From assembly GCA_905478325.1 (NCBI GenBank), contig CAJQIB010000005.1, positions 16,867 to 80,866 on the forward strand: a DNA stretch of 64,000 nt, given 5' to 3'. Source of the stretch: an uncultured Flavobacteriales bacterium. GTDB taxonomy: Bacteria > Bacteroidota > Bacteroidia > Flavobacteriales_D > Sanyastnellaceae. A program made the translations under genes and the position numbers. The notes beneath the pieces are model-generated. The model saw only the letters and a program-made list of their open reading frames with translations, searched no databases and had not been told where the DNA came from. Positions 53,308 through 61,664 of the stretch are shown here, one piece after another; the stretch's first letter is position 1; every line of letters starts with the position of its first letter.

Positions 53308-55149
53308 TCAATGGCGTAAAAACTGCTGTGTTTTTTGAGCGTTAAAGCGCACGGAATTGTTCTTCCGATTGACATCCGCTGTTTTTCTAAGCGGATCAAT
53401 TTCAATGCTTTCAATCCCTTGGGTTACCGGCCATTCGAAGCTATAGGTTGGATGCGTCCATGCCCAATCATCTAACAAAACCTCATTGGATTCTAATGGT
53501 CGATTTCCCCGCATCATGACCAATGGAATGTGAAATGATTGAGTGGATCCGTCATCATACGTGACCAAGAGATCCACGGGCATCGGCATCGCTCCCGGTC
53601 GGCCCATGGTGATGGAAAGCGTGTCATTGCCCACAGCAACGGCGTCAATGGAGGCGTCAATTTGGTGGGTTGAATGCATGAAGTATTGGAAGTACCAATC
53701 CAAATCCAATCCGCTTGCTTTTTCCATGACACGTTTGAAATCATGCGGCCCTGGATGCTTGAATGCCCACTCTGTGAAATAGTTTTTCAAGCCCTGATCT
53801 CGAGCTGCATCGCCCATTACAGCTGACAATTGCGCAAGCAACACCTCGCCTTTAGAGTATGCTGCAACTCCGTATGCGCGGTTGGTTTGGTAGTGGTCAG
53901 CATGGGTAATGAGCGCTTCTTCTTTACCGCTGAGCGCTTGATTGATGTAGCTGCTATATGAGGATCGGTGCGGGCTGTTGCCGATCATTGCCTCCGTGAA
54001 GAGATGACTCATGCAAAGGGAGGTGACATAGCTGGTCATGCCTTCGTCCATGAATTCATATAAGCTTTCATTGGTGGCAAGAACGGCCTGAAACCACGAG
54101 TGAGCCATTTCGTGCACGGTGACGCCAATCAAGCTGCGTTCACTTCGCTGCCCGGTCACGAGTGTCGCCATGGGATACTCCATACCTCCATCACCACCTT
54201 GAATCACAGTGTACTGTGGATACGGATAAGGGCCCACGAGCTCGTTTAAAAAGGCCATTGCCTTTGCAGCATATGCAGGAAGCTTTTCCCATGCGGCGTC
54301 AAAAGCAGGATTCTCCTGGTGGTAAAAATGGAGGGTAACGTCGTCGAGTTGCTCTGAGGTGTGGATGTAATCGGGATCTGCGGCCCAGGCAAAATCAATC
54401 ACGTTTTCAGCTGTAAAGCGCCAATTTCCTGTGCGAATCGATTCGGATTCAGAGCCTTTGAGTACACCTGTTCCTCCAACGATATAGCCTGCAGGAAGAT
54501 CAATTGTGACATCGTAATCGCTCCAGATGCCATGAAACTCCCGTCCGATGTAAGGCTCTGTGTGCCAGCCATCATGGTCGTATTCGCACAACTTGGGATA
54601 CCATTGGGTCATGGAGTATTCGATGCCCTCTTTGTTCATCCAGCCGCTTCGTCGAATTTGACGGGGAACTTGTGCGTTCCATTCCATTGTAAACGCGGCC
54701 TTCTTGCCTGATCGAATCGGCTCATTGAGCACAATGTCCAGCAATGTTCCGTCGTGATTGAATTGAACGGATTTCCCATTGACTGTAAGGTTCTCAACTC
54801 GAATCCAGCCCCATTCTTCTTTAGGAAGTTCACCAATCCGATTGCCAACCCTTGAGTCAGGATCAACAATGCTCTGAGAACGGATGTCCATCATGCTTCC
54901 TGGTTGAAAAGCGTTGAAAAACAAATGGAAGAACGCACGGTCTAGTGCGTCTGGACTGTTGTTTTCGAGGATCACCTCCATTTCACCATGGTACTGGTGA
55001 AGCGTGGTGTCCATCACAATGGTCATGGTGTAATCAGCAGCCTGTTGGTAACCTGGATACTGTGACCAGGTTGTCAATGAAACCAACAGGAAAGCAGCGG
55101 CAAAGCCAAATGCTTGCATCTTCAAGAAGGCGGAGGGTGTTCCAAACAT
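53308..55149 (-). CDS. M1 family metallopeptidase (exported)
   Basis: A 613-residue exported enzyme with a signal peptide (FAAAFLLVSLTTWSQ). The zinc motif is HEMAHSWFQ and the third ligand lies in FMDEGMTSYV; the substrate motif is GGMEYPMATL, a Tyr variant of GxMEN. The N-terminal beta-saddle (YHGEMEVILENNSPDALDRA) fits M1. The helical C-terminal domain seen in aminopeptidase N is mostly missing (residues about 480-613 are beta-rich). ATG 55149 is supported by a TAATTTCG box 4 bases upstream. A paralogue lies two genes downstream. Confidence 0.93.
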   Translation of the reverse strand: MFGTPSAFLKMQAFGFAAAFLLVSLTTWSQYPGYQQAADYTMTIVMDTTLHQYHGEMEVILENNSPDALDRAFFHLFFNAFQPGSMMDIRSQSIVDPDSRVGNRIGELPKEEWGWIRVENLTVNGKSVQFNHDGTLLDIVLNEPIRSGKKAAFTMEWNAQVPRQIRRSGWMNKEGIEYSMTQWYPKLCEYDHDGWHTEPYIGREFHGIWSDYDVTIDLPAGYIVGGTGVLKGSESESIRTGNWRFTAENVIDFAWAADPDYIHTSEQLDDVTLHFYHQENPAFDAAWEKLPAYAAKAMAFLNELVGPYPYPQYTVIQGGDGGMEYPMATLVTGQRSERSLIGVTVHEMAHSWFQAVLATNESLYEFMDEGMTSYVTSLCMSHLFTEAMIGNSPHRSSYSSYINQALSGKEEALITHADHYQTNRAYGVAAYSKGEVLLAQLSAVMGDAARDQGLKNYFTEWAFKHPGPHDFKRVMEKASGLDLDWYFQYFMHSTHQIDASIDAVAVGNDTLSITMGRPGAMPMPVDLLVTYDDGSTQSFHIPLVMMRGNRPLESNEVLLDDWAWTHPTYSFEWPVTQGIESIEIDPLRKTADVNRKNNSVRFNAQKTQQFLRH

Positions 55150-55153
55150 GCTG

Positions 55154-55161
55154 CGAAATTA
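55154..55161 (-). promoter_or_regulatory. Candidate -7 box for the M1-bioY-M1 operon (TAATTTCG), 4 bases before ATG
   Basis: One mismatch to TAnnTTTG with the recurring 4-base gap to ATG 55149. Confidence 0.5.
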
Positions 55162-55210
55162 CAACGTGAGGAGGGACCGCGAGCAATCACATGCGATGTT
55201 CATGTAGAGC

Positions 55211-56776
55211 CTACATTTCACCGCATTCGGAAGCAGAGTCGATTTCGTATATCAGAACCCGTTCAACTGAATTGACAGGATTGAGCCAAGCCAATAGCCG
55301 GTCCCATTTTCCTGGAGCCGCTTGTTTGAGATACCGCATGGAAGGATAGACATCCTGATAGTGCTCAACAGCTTCGCCCAGATGGACATCCCCAAAGAAC
55401 ACGATGTAATTGGGGAAGACTCGCGTCGTTGAACGGCACATCACCTGGCGGTGGTTGGCGATATCTGTTTGCTCATCGCTGGTCCAGTAACGTTCCCAAG
55501 ATCCAGTATAAAACTGAGGAGGCATGGCGTGGCTGTCCACGTGTACGGCTAAGAAATTCTCCAGGTCTTGCTGTTCATACAGCGTCAACATGGCTTCTAC
55601 ACGGGCTTTTTTGCCTTCTACGAACGTGAATCCGATCGCTATAAGCCCATTGAACACCAGGCTGCCAATCAGAATCCGCTTTTCCAAGACGCGGTTTCGC
55701 TTCCAAAAACGGGATCCATCACGAAATGCAAGCCACCCCATGGTTCCTGCCATGATGACAAAAGGAACAGCAGGCAGAATAAACCGTTCTTGTTTGTTCG
55801 GGAAAAAACTGTGAAAAATGAAGAAAGCCAAGGCGGGCAACACCAGCATGGCATGGCGCTTTGTAACGCGGAAATATCCAAACACCCATGCCAATGAAAA
55901 GGGCGGAATGAGCAATCCGAGAAGCGTCCAGATGTATTGATGCCACGTCCCTTGCGGGTATTCACCAGAGTGGGTCGTATTGTAGCCAAAGTAGGCCTGC
56001 AATTGAGCGAAGGGACGTCCCCAAATGAAGAGGTCTTGGGCTTGTCCAATTGAAAAGATGAATAGGGAGGATACTCCGAGTAAACCAATGGACAGCAAAG
56101 CCCGCCATCGCTTATCCGATGGAGATTCCCAGAGGATTGCGGCGGCCATTCCCAAACCGAAAATGCCACACTGATAGCGCAAGGCAGTGGCCAATCCCAG
56201 GCCGACACCCGCTCCCAACCAGGTTGCGGCTGTTCTGCGATCAACGTCTGTCCGTACAATGATCCATGTCGACCACATGAGAGGAGGGATGCAAATGACT
56301 TCAACCAATTGGCGCACACTTAGATTGGGAAGTAGAGCGAGAGAGGCTAGGGCCAATCCACTCCAGATCGCAGCGCGGCGGTCGGACAAGCGATGGACAA
56401 TGCGGTAGCCAAAGTAGACAATGAGTAGACTGTAAAGCGCATGAAGCAAACGGAGCCACATCATTTGAGAGTCAGGGTCTTCTAGTCCAATTGCATGAAA
56501 AATAGTGAAGACACCATACACGATGCCTGGGTAGGCCAAGTTGGCTTGGTGTGGAACGGGATTCTCGATGCCCAATGCTCGTTGGGCCTTTGGAAGCCAC
56601 TGGTTGTAGTCTTCTCCAACAGCCCAAGAAGCGCCGGTCTCAACAACCAAGAAATGATCGTCGTGCATCAAGTAACCGGTCGAATTCCAAACAGCTGAAA
56701 GTCGCAACAGCAAGGCCAGTACAAGAATGCACAGCAAAGGCATGCGATCAAAAAAAGCCAACATATGAGCCTTCAT
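55211..56776 (-). CDS. GT22/GT39-like membrane glycosyltransferase
   Basis: A 521-residue polytopic membrane protein of the GT-C type. It has an early acidic loop motif (MHDDHF) where GT22 mannosyltransferases have an acidic pair, about ten hydrophobic helices, and the NKQERFILP signature that corresponds to the HKExRF motif of the Alg9/PIG-B group. It probably transfers a mannose-like sugar from a lipid carrier to an envelope acceptor; acceptor unknown. ATG 56776 overlaps the ribH stop as ATGA, so it is translationally coupled to ribH. Confidence 0.82.
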   Translation of the reverse strand: MKAHMLAFFDRMPLLCILVLALLLRLSAVWNSTGYLMHDDHFLVVETGASWAVGEDYNQWLPKAQRALGIENPVPHQANLAYPGIVYGVFTIFHAIGLEDPDSQMMWLRLLHALYSLLIVYFGYRIVHRLSDRRAAIWSGLALASLALLPNLSVRQLVEVICIPPLMWSTWIIVRTDVDRRTAATWLGAGVGLGLATALRYQCGIFGLGMAAAILWESPSDKRWRALLSIGLLGVSSLFIFSIGQAQDLFIWGRPFAQLQAYFGYNTTHSGEYPQGTWHQYIWTLLGLLIPPFSLAWVFGYFRVTKRHAMLVLPALAFFIFHSFFPNKQERFILPAVPFVIMAGTMGWLAFRDGSRFWKRNRVLEKRILIGSLVFNGLIAIGFTFVEGKKARVEAMLTLYEQQDLENFLAVHVDSHAMPPQFYTGSWERYWTSDEQTDIANHRQVMCRSTTRVFPNYIVFFGDVHLGEAVEHYQDVYPSMRYLKQAAPGKWDRLLAWLNPVNSVERVLIYEIDSASECGEM

Positions 56777-57279
56777 GGCATCGAGGGAAACAGACGATTT
56801 TTCAGCGTTAACATATCGAGGCAAGCGATGGCCGCTTCAATTCCTTTGTTGCCCAAAGTGCCTCCAGAACGCGCCTTCGATTGGTCCATGGTATCGTCTG
56901 TTAGAACACAGAAAATAGCGGGCCTTCCGCTGTCCATGCCCGCGCGTAAAATCCCAGTTGATGCAGCCTCACAGACGAAATCAAAATGAGCTGTTTCACC
57001 GCGGATGACAGATCCGATGGCAATCACAGCATCCACAGAAGGAGAGCTGTCAAGCATCCATTTGGTTGCTAATGGCAACTCAAAAGCACCTGGAACTTCG
57101 TGAACGATACAGTTTTCCGGAGGCACTCCAGCAGCAAACAAGACTTCCAACGCTCCATCGCGCAGTGCATGGGTGATCTCTGCGTTCCATTTGGAAACAA
57201 CGATGCCCACTCGGAAGTGGGCACCATTGGGCAAGTTAGACTTGTCGTAAACGCTCAGGTTCTTACCTGCAGTCGCCAT
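56773..57279 (-). CDS. ribH: 6,7-dimethyl-8-ribityllumazine synthase
   Basis: Catalyses the penultimate step of riboflavin synthesis. The 168-residue protein has the conserved VPGAFELPLATKWML, GSVIRGETAHFDFVC and CVLTDDTMDQSKARSGG segments, with the catalytic His in the second. It is 5 bases after the TPR gene and overlaps the GT22-like gene by 4 bases. The other rib genes are not in the window. Confidence 0.97.
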   Translation of the reverse strand: MATAGKNLSVYDKSNLPNGAHFRVGIVVSKWNAEITHALRDGALEVLFAAGVPPENCIVHEVPGAFELPLATKWMLDSSPSVDAVIAIGSVIRGETAHFDFVCEAASTGILRAGMDSGRPAIFCVLTDDTMDQSKARSGGTLGNKGIEAAIACLDMLTLKNRLFPSMP

Positions 57280-57284
57280 ATCAA

Positions 57285-57977
57285 TTAGCTTTTTGTCAAC
57301 GTACTCGCCAAGCCTTTGGCCGTGGTGAATTGCTGACTCTTTGGATAATCCTCAACAATGCGGTTGAGCTTCTTTTGAGCATCCGATTTTTCACCCAGTT
57401 CGATTTGAACAATCGCTGCTTTGTATAGAAACATTGGAGTCAAAACTGACTCAGCCAAGCCAGAAGAGGCCAACGATGCCGCTTTCTCAAAATGAGTGAG
57501 TGCCGCATTGAGATCTCCTAGTTCGACATAGCAATCACCGATGTTACCAGAACTCAAAACTTGGATGACCTGATCTGAAAAGTCCACTTGCTCAAATGCA
57601 GCAATGGCTTCGTCAAAAGCGCCCGCATCCCGGTGAAAGATGCCCATGCGGTACGCTGCACGGGTGCCAGCCCTGGTGCCTTCTTCAGATGTCATAATCT
57701 CTTCCAATCCGGCTTCATAACCATCACCGTATGCGGCTAGGTCCAAGGAATCCATTTCGAAATACGACTCAGCTTTCCAAGCTGCCTCTTCAGCGCCGTT
57801 TTCAGCTGGGGTTACAATGAAGCTTTGATAGGCCAAAACGCCCAAAATCAACGCAGCCAATCCACCTATGCCATACGTCAATGCACTTCTGTTCTTGTCA
57901 ACGAATTGCTCTGTTTTTGTGTAGACCTCATCTACATTCAGCAAACTCGGTTCATCGGTCTGATTTTTCTTCGCCAT
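57285..57977 (-). CDS. Membrane-anchored TPR protein (YfgM/TPR_21-like)
   Basis: A 230-residue protein: cytosolic N-terminus (about 1-35), one helix (about 38-58; GIGGLAALILGVLAYQSFIV), and a periplasmic TPR region (AAYRMGIFHRDAGAFDEAIAAF, LGDLNAALTHFEKAAS). This topology is like YfgM, a Sec-associated membrane chaperone. ATG 57977 is chosen because the longer ORF (from 58085) would overlap recF. It is the first gene of the TPR-ribH-GT22 unit and divergent from recF. Confidence 0.85.
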   Translation of the reverse strand: MAKKNQTDEPSLLNVDEVYTKTEQFVDKNRSALTYGIGGLAALILGVLAYQSFIVTPAENGAEEAAWKAESYFEMDSLDLAAYGDGYEAGLEEIMTSEEGTRAGTRAAYRMGIFHRDAGAFDEAIAAFEQVDFSDQVIQVLSSGNIGDCYVELGDLNAALTHFEKAASLASSGLAESVLTPMFLYKAAIVQIELGEKSDAQKKLNRIVEDYPKSQQFTTAKGLASTLTKS

Positions 57978-58021
57978 GGCGCTTGTAATCGTTTGTTCTA
58001 AATCTTTGTATAAAGACCGGG

Positions 58022-58029
58022 CAAAAATA
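58022..58029 (-). promoter_or_regulatory. -7 box for the TPR-ribH-GT22 operon (TATTTTTG)
   Basis: A perfect TAnnTTTG match, 44 bases before ATG 57977, inside the 66-base recF/TPR divergent spacer. Confidence 0.5.
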
Positions 58030-58043
58030 GTGAAATTCGCATC

Positions 58044-59183
58044 ATGCTTCTTCAAGATCTTTATCTGCATCATTTTCGCAACCATTCAGGCTCTGACTTG
58101 GAGTTCGGAAAACAGGTCAATTGTTTGCTCGGGGACAATGGGAGTGGGAAAACCAACGTTTTGGACGCGGTGCATTATCTATGTCATACCAAGAGCTATT
58201 TCAATCCAATTGATGCTCAAAACATCACGCATGACGAGACGCACATGTTGATTAAGGGCAGTTTTTTTCGCCATGATCAACGCGAAGAGGTGAGCTGTGG
58301 AGTGGAAAGAGGGGTCAAAAAAGTATTTCGGCGCAATGAGAAGGCCTACGAACGTATGGCTGATCACATCGGAAGGTTCCCTGCCGTCATGATTGCCCCG
58401 GATGATGCAGCGTTGGTGCATGAAGGGAGTGATTTTAGAAGGAAATGGCTCGATTCAGTGATTTCTCAATTTGACAGGCCTTACCTCCAACAGGTTATGG
58501 ACTATAACAAAGCGCTGAACCAACGGAACATGTTGCTTCGGTATTTTGCTGAAAACCGCACATGGGATGCCGTGGCGCTAGAGCCATGGGATGCGCAGTT
58601 GGTGCCACTAGCTGTTGCCATTCGTCGCCGTCGTGAGGTTTTCTTAACCAAATTCATGCCTGTCTTTCAAGCTGTTCACCAAGAAATCACGAGCGGAGCG
58701 GAGCGGGTGGGTCTGTCTTATGTCACAGCCGTGGATGACGAGGAGGTTGATTTTAAGCAGCACTTGGTCAATGCGCAGTCAGATGACCGGCGGTTGCGCC
58801 GCAGTACAGTGGGCATCCACAAGGACGATGTTCGGTTTGAATTGGCAGGCCATCCACTCAAACGATTTGGTTCCCAAGGGCAGCAGAAATCGTTTTTGAT
58901 TGCGTTGCGACTGGCTCAGCGTGCTCACATCCAAGAGGCTACGGGAGTGCAGCCTATTTTATTGCTGGATGATATTTTTGACAAAATTGATGAGAAACGC
59001 GTGCAGGCCTTGATGGCCCATGTCACGGCAGTGGATTTTGGTCAAGTTTTCATCACCGATACGGACCTCGGTCGCATTCCCGAATTGTTTGCCGCTACGG
59101 GGGCTGATGTTCGCGTGTTTGAAGTGAAAAATGGAGAAGCGGTTGTGCAAGAGTCAACGACTGCCCCTAACTTGGACACGTGA
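58044..59183 (+). CDS. recF: DNA replication and repair protein RecF
   Basis: An SMC-like ATPase that loads RecA at single-strand gaps with RecO and RecR. The 379-residue protein has Walker A GDNGSGKTNVLDAV (about 30-43), the signature GSQGQQKSFLIAL and Walker B PILLLDDIFDKID. Length is typical. It overlaps the DUF721 gene at the stop/start (GTGA). Confidence 0.97.
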   Translation: MLLQDLYLHHFRNHSGSDLEFGKQVNCLLGDNGSGKTNVLDAVHYLCHTKSYFNPIDAQNITHDETHMLIKGSFFRHDQREEVSCGVERGVKKVFRRNEKAYERMADHIGRFPAVMIAPDDAALVHEGSDFRRKWLDSVISQFDRPYLQQVMDYNKALNQRNMLLRYFAENRTWDAVALEPWDAQLVPLAVAIRRRREVFLTKFMPVFQAVHQEITSGAERVGLSYVTAVDDEEVDFKQHLVNAQSDDRRLRRSTVGIHKDDVRFELAGHPLKRFGSQGQQKSFLIALRLAQRAHIQEATGVQPILLLDDIFDKIDEKRVQALMAHVTAVDFGQVFITDTDLGRIPELFAATGADVRVFEVKNGEAVVQESTTAPNLDT

Positions 59184-59473
59184 GCTCCCAAGATCCCAAA
59201 CCCCTAAAAGCAGCGATTGAACAGTTTATTCGAGTCAATCGCATGCAGAGTAAACTCGACGAGGTGGATGTTGTTTTGGCTTGGAAAGCATGCTTTGGAA
59301 ATATGGTCGATCGGCAAACCCGCAGCATACGACTGAAGGCGGGAGGTCAATTGTGGATCGCGTTGAACAGCGGGCCCCTTAAAGAGGAGCTGCTCATGAA
59401 CAAAACCAAAGTTTTGGAGCGCATCAACGAACACATTGGCCGTAAAATCATCAAAGACTTGGTAATTCAGTGA
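59180..59473 (+). CDS. DUF721 protein (DciA-like)
   Basis: A 97-residue protein of the DUF721 family, whose members include DciA, the ancestral loader of the DnaB helicase. It has the central VVLAWKACFGNMVDRQTRSI and LWIALNSGPLKEELLM segments of this family. It begins with GTG 59180 overlapping the recF stop (GTGA), a position consistent with a replication role. The KH-like fold is inferred. Confidence 0.85.
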   Translation: MSSQDPKPLKAAIEQFIRVNRMQSKLDEVDVVLAWKACFGNMVDRQTRSIRLKAGGQLWIALNSGPLKEELLMNKTKVLERINEHIGRKIIKDLVIQ

Positions 59474-59591
59474 TGTTGTGTTGAATCGAAATGGGGCAAT
59501 GATGGGGCATTCAGACCCTGCATCCTACCACAAGTACTCGATGTATCCGCTTTTCGGCAGAAGGGCTGTATTTTAGGGCCAGCAAGAAAAC

Positions 59592-61640
59592 ATGAAATCG
59601 TTAGTCTGGACAATTTTGGTGGCTGCCTTCGGGGCTATGGTCTTTATGAGCGGGGCTCAGAGGCCTGATCGTTTGCATGAAGAGGGGAACCCCTATCATT
59701 CTGCGACCTTTCGTTCGGCTTATGGAGGTCTTCCTGACACGGTGAATAGCTTGTTTACAGGCAGTGGTAAGTGTGCAGGGTGTCACGCTACCGACGCGAA
59801 TCACTATGCGAGTATCGTTGGTCAAACGTACCCCGCAGTCCCCATGCCTGATGGCTGGAATGTGAATGTTACGGATGATTGGCGCAGTACGTTGATGGCC
59901 AACTCTGCGAAAGATCCTTTTTGGCAAGCCAAAGTGAGCCAGGAGGTCGCCATCAACCCTTCGCACCAATTGGAACTTGAAGACAAGTGCACATCTTGCC
60001 ATGCGCCGTTGGGTCATTTTGCAGCGCATCATGACGGCCAAGAATTCTATTCCATGGCTGAGTTGTTGTTGGATAGTTTGGCGCTCGATGGGGTGTCGTG
60101 CAACGCCTGCCATCAGCAATCGGATGAAAACATTGGCAATCAATTTAGCGGAATCCTCAATTTTGTTGAAGACACCTTGTATGGTCCCTATGGTGGAAGT
60201 AAATCTGAACCTGTTCTCTATGGTTTGCCGATGACGACCTATGTCGGTTATGAACCTCTTTATGGTCAGCATAGTGTGGAAAGTGAAGTGTGTGCAGGAT
60301 GTCATTCGCTCATTACACAGACGGCTGATTTAACAGGGGAGGCCACCGGGCAGGATTACATAGAGCAAGCCACCTACCATGAATGGCTCAATAGCATTTA
60401 TGAGCCAGATTTCGTTGACGGTGAGTCGAATGATCTGCAACAAGAGTGTCAAGGATGTCACATGCCGCAGATTGACGATCCGGTCATCATTTCAAGCGGT
60501 TATGCTTTTCTGGAGCCACGGAGTCCTTTTGGTTTGCATTACCTCGTTGGTGCGAATACCTCGATGTTGCGTTTGATGCGTGATCACATTGATGAGCTGG
60601 GTCTCACAGCTTCAGAGGCGCAGTTTGATTCGACGTTAAATCGAACGCTGGAGATGCTACAACAACAAAGTGTCGAAATGACCTTTGACCAGGCACAGGT
60701 GGATCCGGCATCAGGAGAGGCGAATATCTTCGTGAGGCTGGAAAACAAAGCGGGACATAAATTCCCTTCGGGATATCCGGCACGACGTGTTTGGCTGGAG
60801 CTGGAGGTAACAGATGGGCAGGGAGGTATCCTGTGGCAATCCGGCCAATTGGCTGAAGATGGCATGAACATCGTTGGTGCAGATGACGGTGGGATCGAGA
60901 GCTTTCAGCCGCACCATGATGTGATCACGGACGCGTCCCAAGTTCAGATCTATGAATTTGTAATCGCAGATGTAACCGGAACGCCTACCAACTTGTTGGA
61001 ACGTGCTGCCATTACGCTAAAGGACAACCGTTTGCCACCCCTCGGGTTTCGAACGGACCATCCCGCATACGATACGACGCTCGTCGTCGGTGCGAATGTT
61101 GAATGGGATATGGCTTCGGGAGACTTCAATCGCTCGGAATCCGGTGAAGAAGGAACCGGTGCCGATGTGGTGCATTATGCATTGGATGTTCCAGCGCTGA
61201 ATGGATGCGAAGATTGCAACGTCACAGCAAGACTGTGGTACCAAGCGATGCCACCGCGTTGGGTGGCACCGATGTTTGAAGTTGAAACGGATATCATTGC
61301 GGAATTTGAGTCCATGTATTGGGATTACGCGGCTCCTGAGTTGGTTGTAGAGATGTCCACATCGTTGGTTACAACATCAGTAGATCCGTTGATGGCATCT
61401 TCATGGAAGGTGTATCCAAATCCGTCAGATGATGGCCGTGTCTTTGTTGAATTCCCGCAGGGGTTCAATGGGACGGTCTATGAAGTATTCAATGCAGGAG
61501 GGCAGCGTGTGTCTGCGGGACCGATTGTCCGAGGCGCAATGGCTTGGTCATTTGATTTGCCAGCTGCTACGGGTGTGTACGTGGTTCATTTTCACGGAGA
61601 GGAAGGCGATCAGTCGACTCACCGGATTATGCGGAGGTGA
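59592..61640 (+). CDS. Exported pentaheme cytochrome c with T9SS-like C-terminal sorting domain
   Basis: A 682-residue exported protein with a signal peptide (AFGAMVFMSGAQ). Five CxxCH haem sites are visible: CAGCH (about 61), CTSCH (about 133), CNACH (about 172), CAGCH (about 236) and CQGCH (about 287), the c554/multihaem pattern. Residues about 330-590 are haem-free beta sandwiches (KAGHKFPSGYPARR). The last 75 residues (VYPNPSDDGRVFVEF, VFNAGGQRV, TGVYVVHF) resemble a type A sorting domain. After haem attachment by the Ccm proteins encoded in this window, it may be moved across the outer membrane. Electron donor and acceptor unknown. A TATTTTAG box lies about 24 bases upstream of the start. 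Confidence 0.88.
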   Translation: MKSLVWTILVAAFGAMVFMSGAQRPDRLHEEGNPYHSATFRSAYGGLPDTVNSLFTGSGKCAGCHATDANHYASIVGQTYPAVPMPDGWNVNVTDDWRSTLMANSAKDPFWQAKVSQEVAINPSHQLELEDKCTSCHAPLGHFAAHHDGQEFYSMAELLLDSLALDGVSCNACHQQSDENIGNQFSGILNFVEDTLYGPYGGSKSEPVLYGLPMTTYVGYEPLYGQHSVESEVCAGCHSLITQTADLTGEATGQDYIEQATYHEWLNSIYEPDFVDGESNDLQQECQGCHMPQIDDPVIISSGYAFLEPRSPFGLHYLVGANTSMLRLMRDHIDELGLTASEAQFDSTLNRTLEMLQQQSVEMTFDQAQVDPASGEANIFVRLENKAGHKFPSGYPARRVWLELEVTDGQGGILWQSGQLAEDGMNIVGADDGGIESFQPHHDVITDASQVQIYEFVIADVTGTPTNLLERAAITLKDNRLPPLGFRTDHPAYDTTLVVGANVEWDMASGDFNRSESGEEGTGADVVHYALDVPALNGCEDCNVTARLWYQAMPPRWVAPMFEVETDIIAEFESMYWDYAAPELVVEMSTSLVTTSVDPLMASSWKVYPNPSDDGRVFVEFPQGFNGTVYEVFNAGGQRVSAGPIVRGAMAWSFDLPAATGVYVVHFHGEEGDQSTHRIMRR

Positions 61641-61664
61641 CGCCTGGGATGGTTGAGAATACCC

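Noticed and set aside
61641..61664. Terminator between cytochrome and PIN-PhoH genes
   Set aside because: Only 24 bases separate the stops and no stem with T-run could be found.
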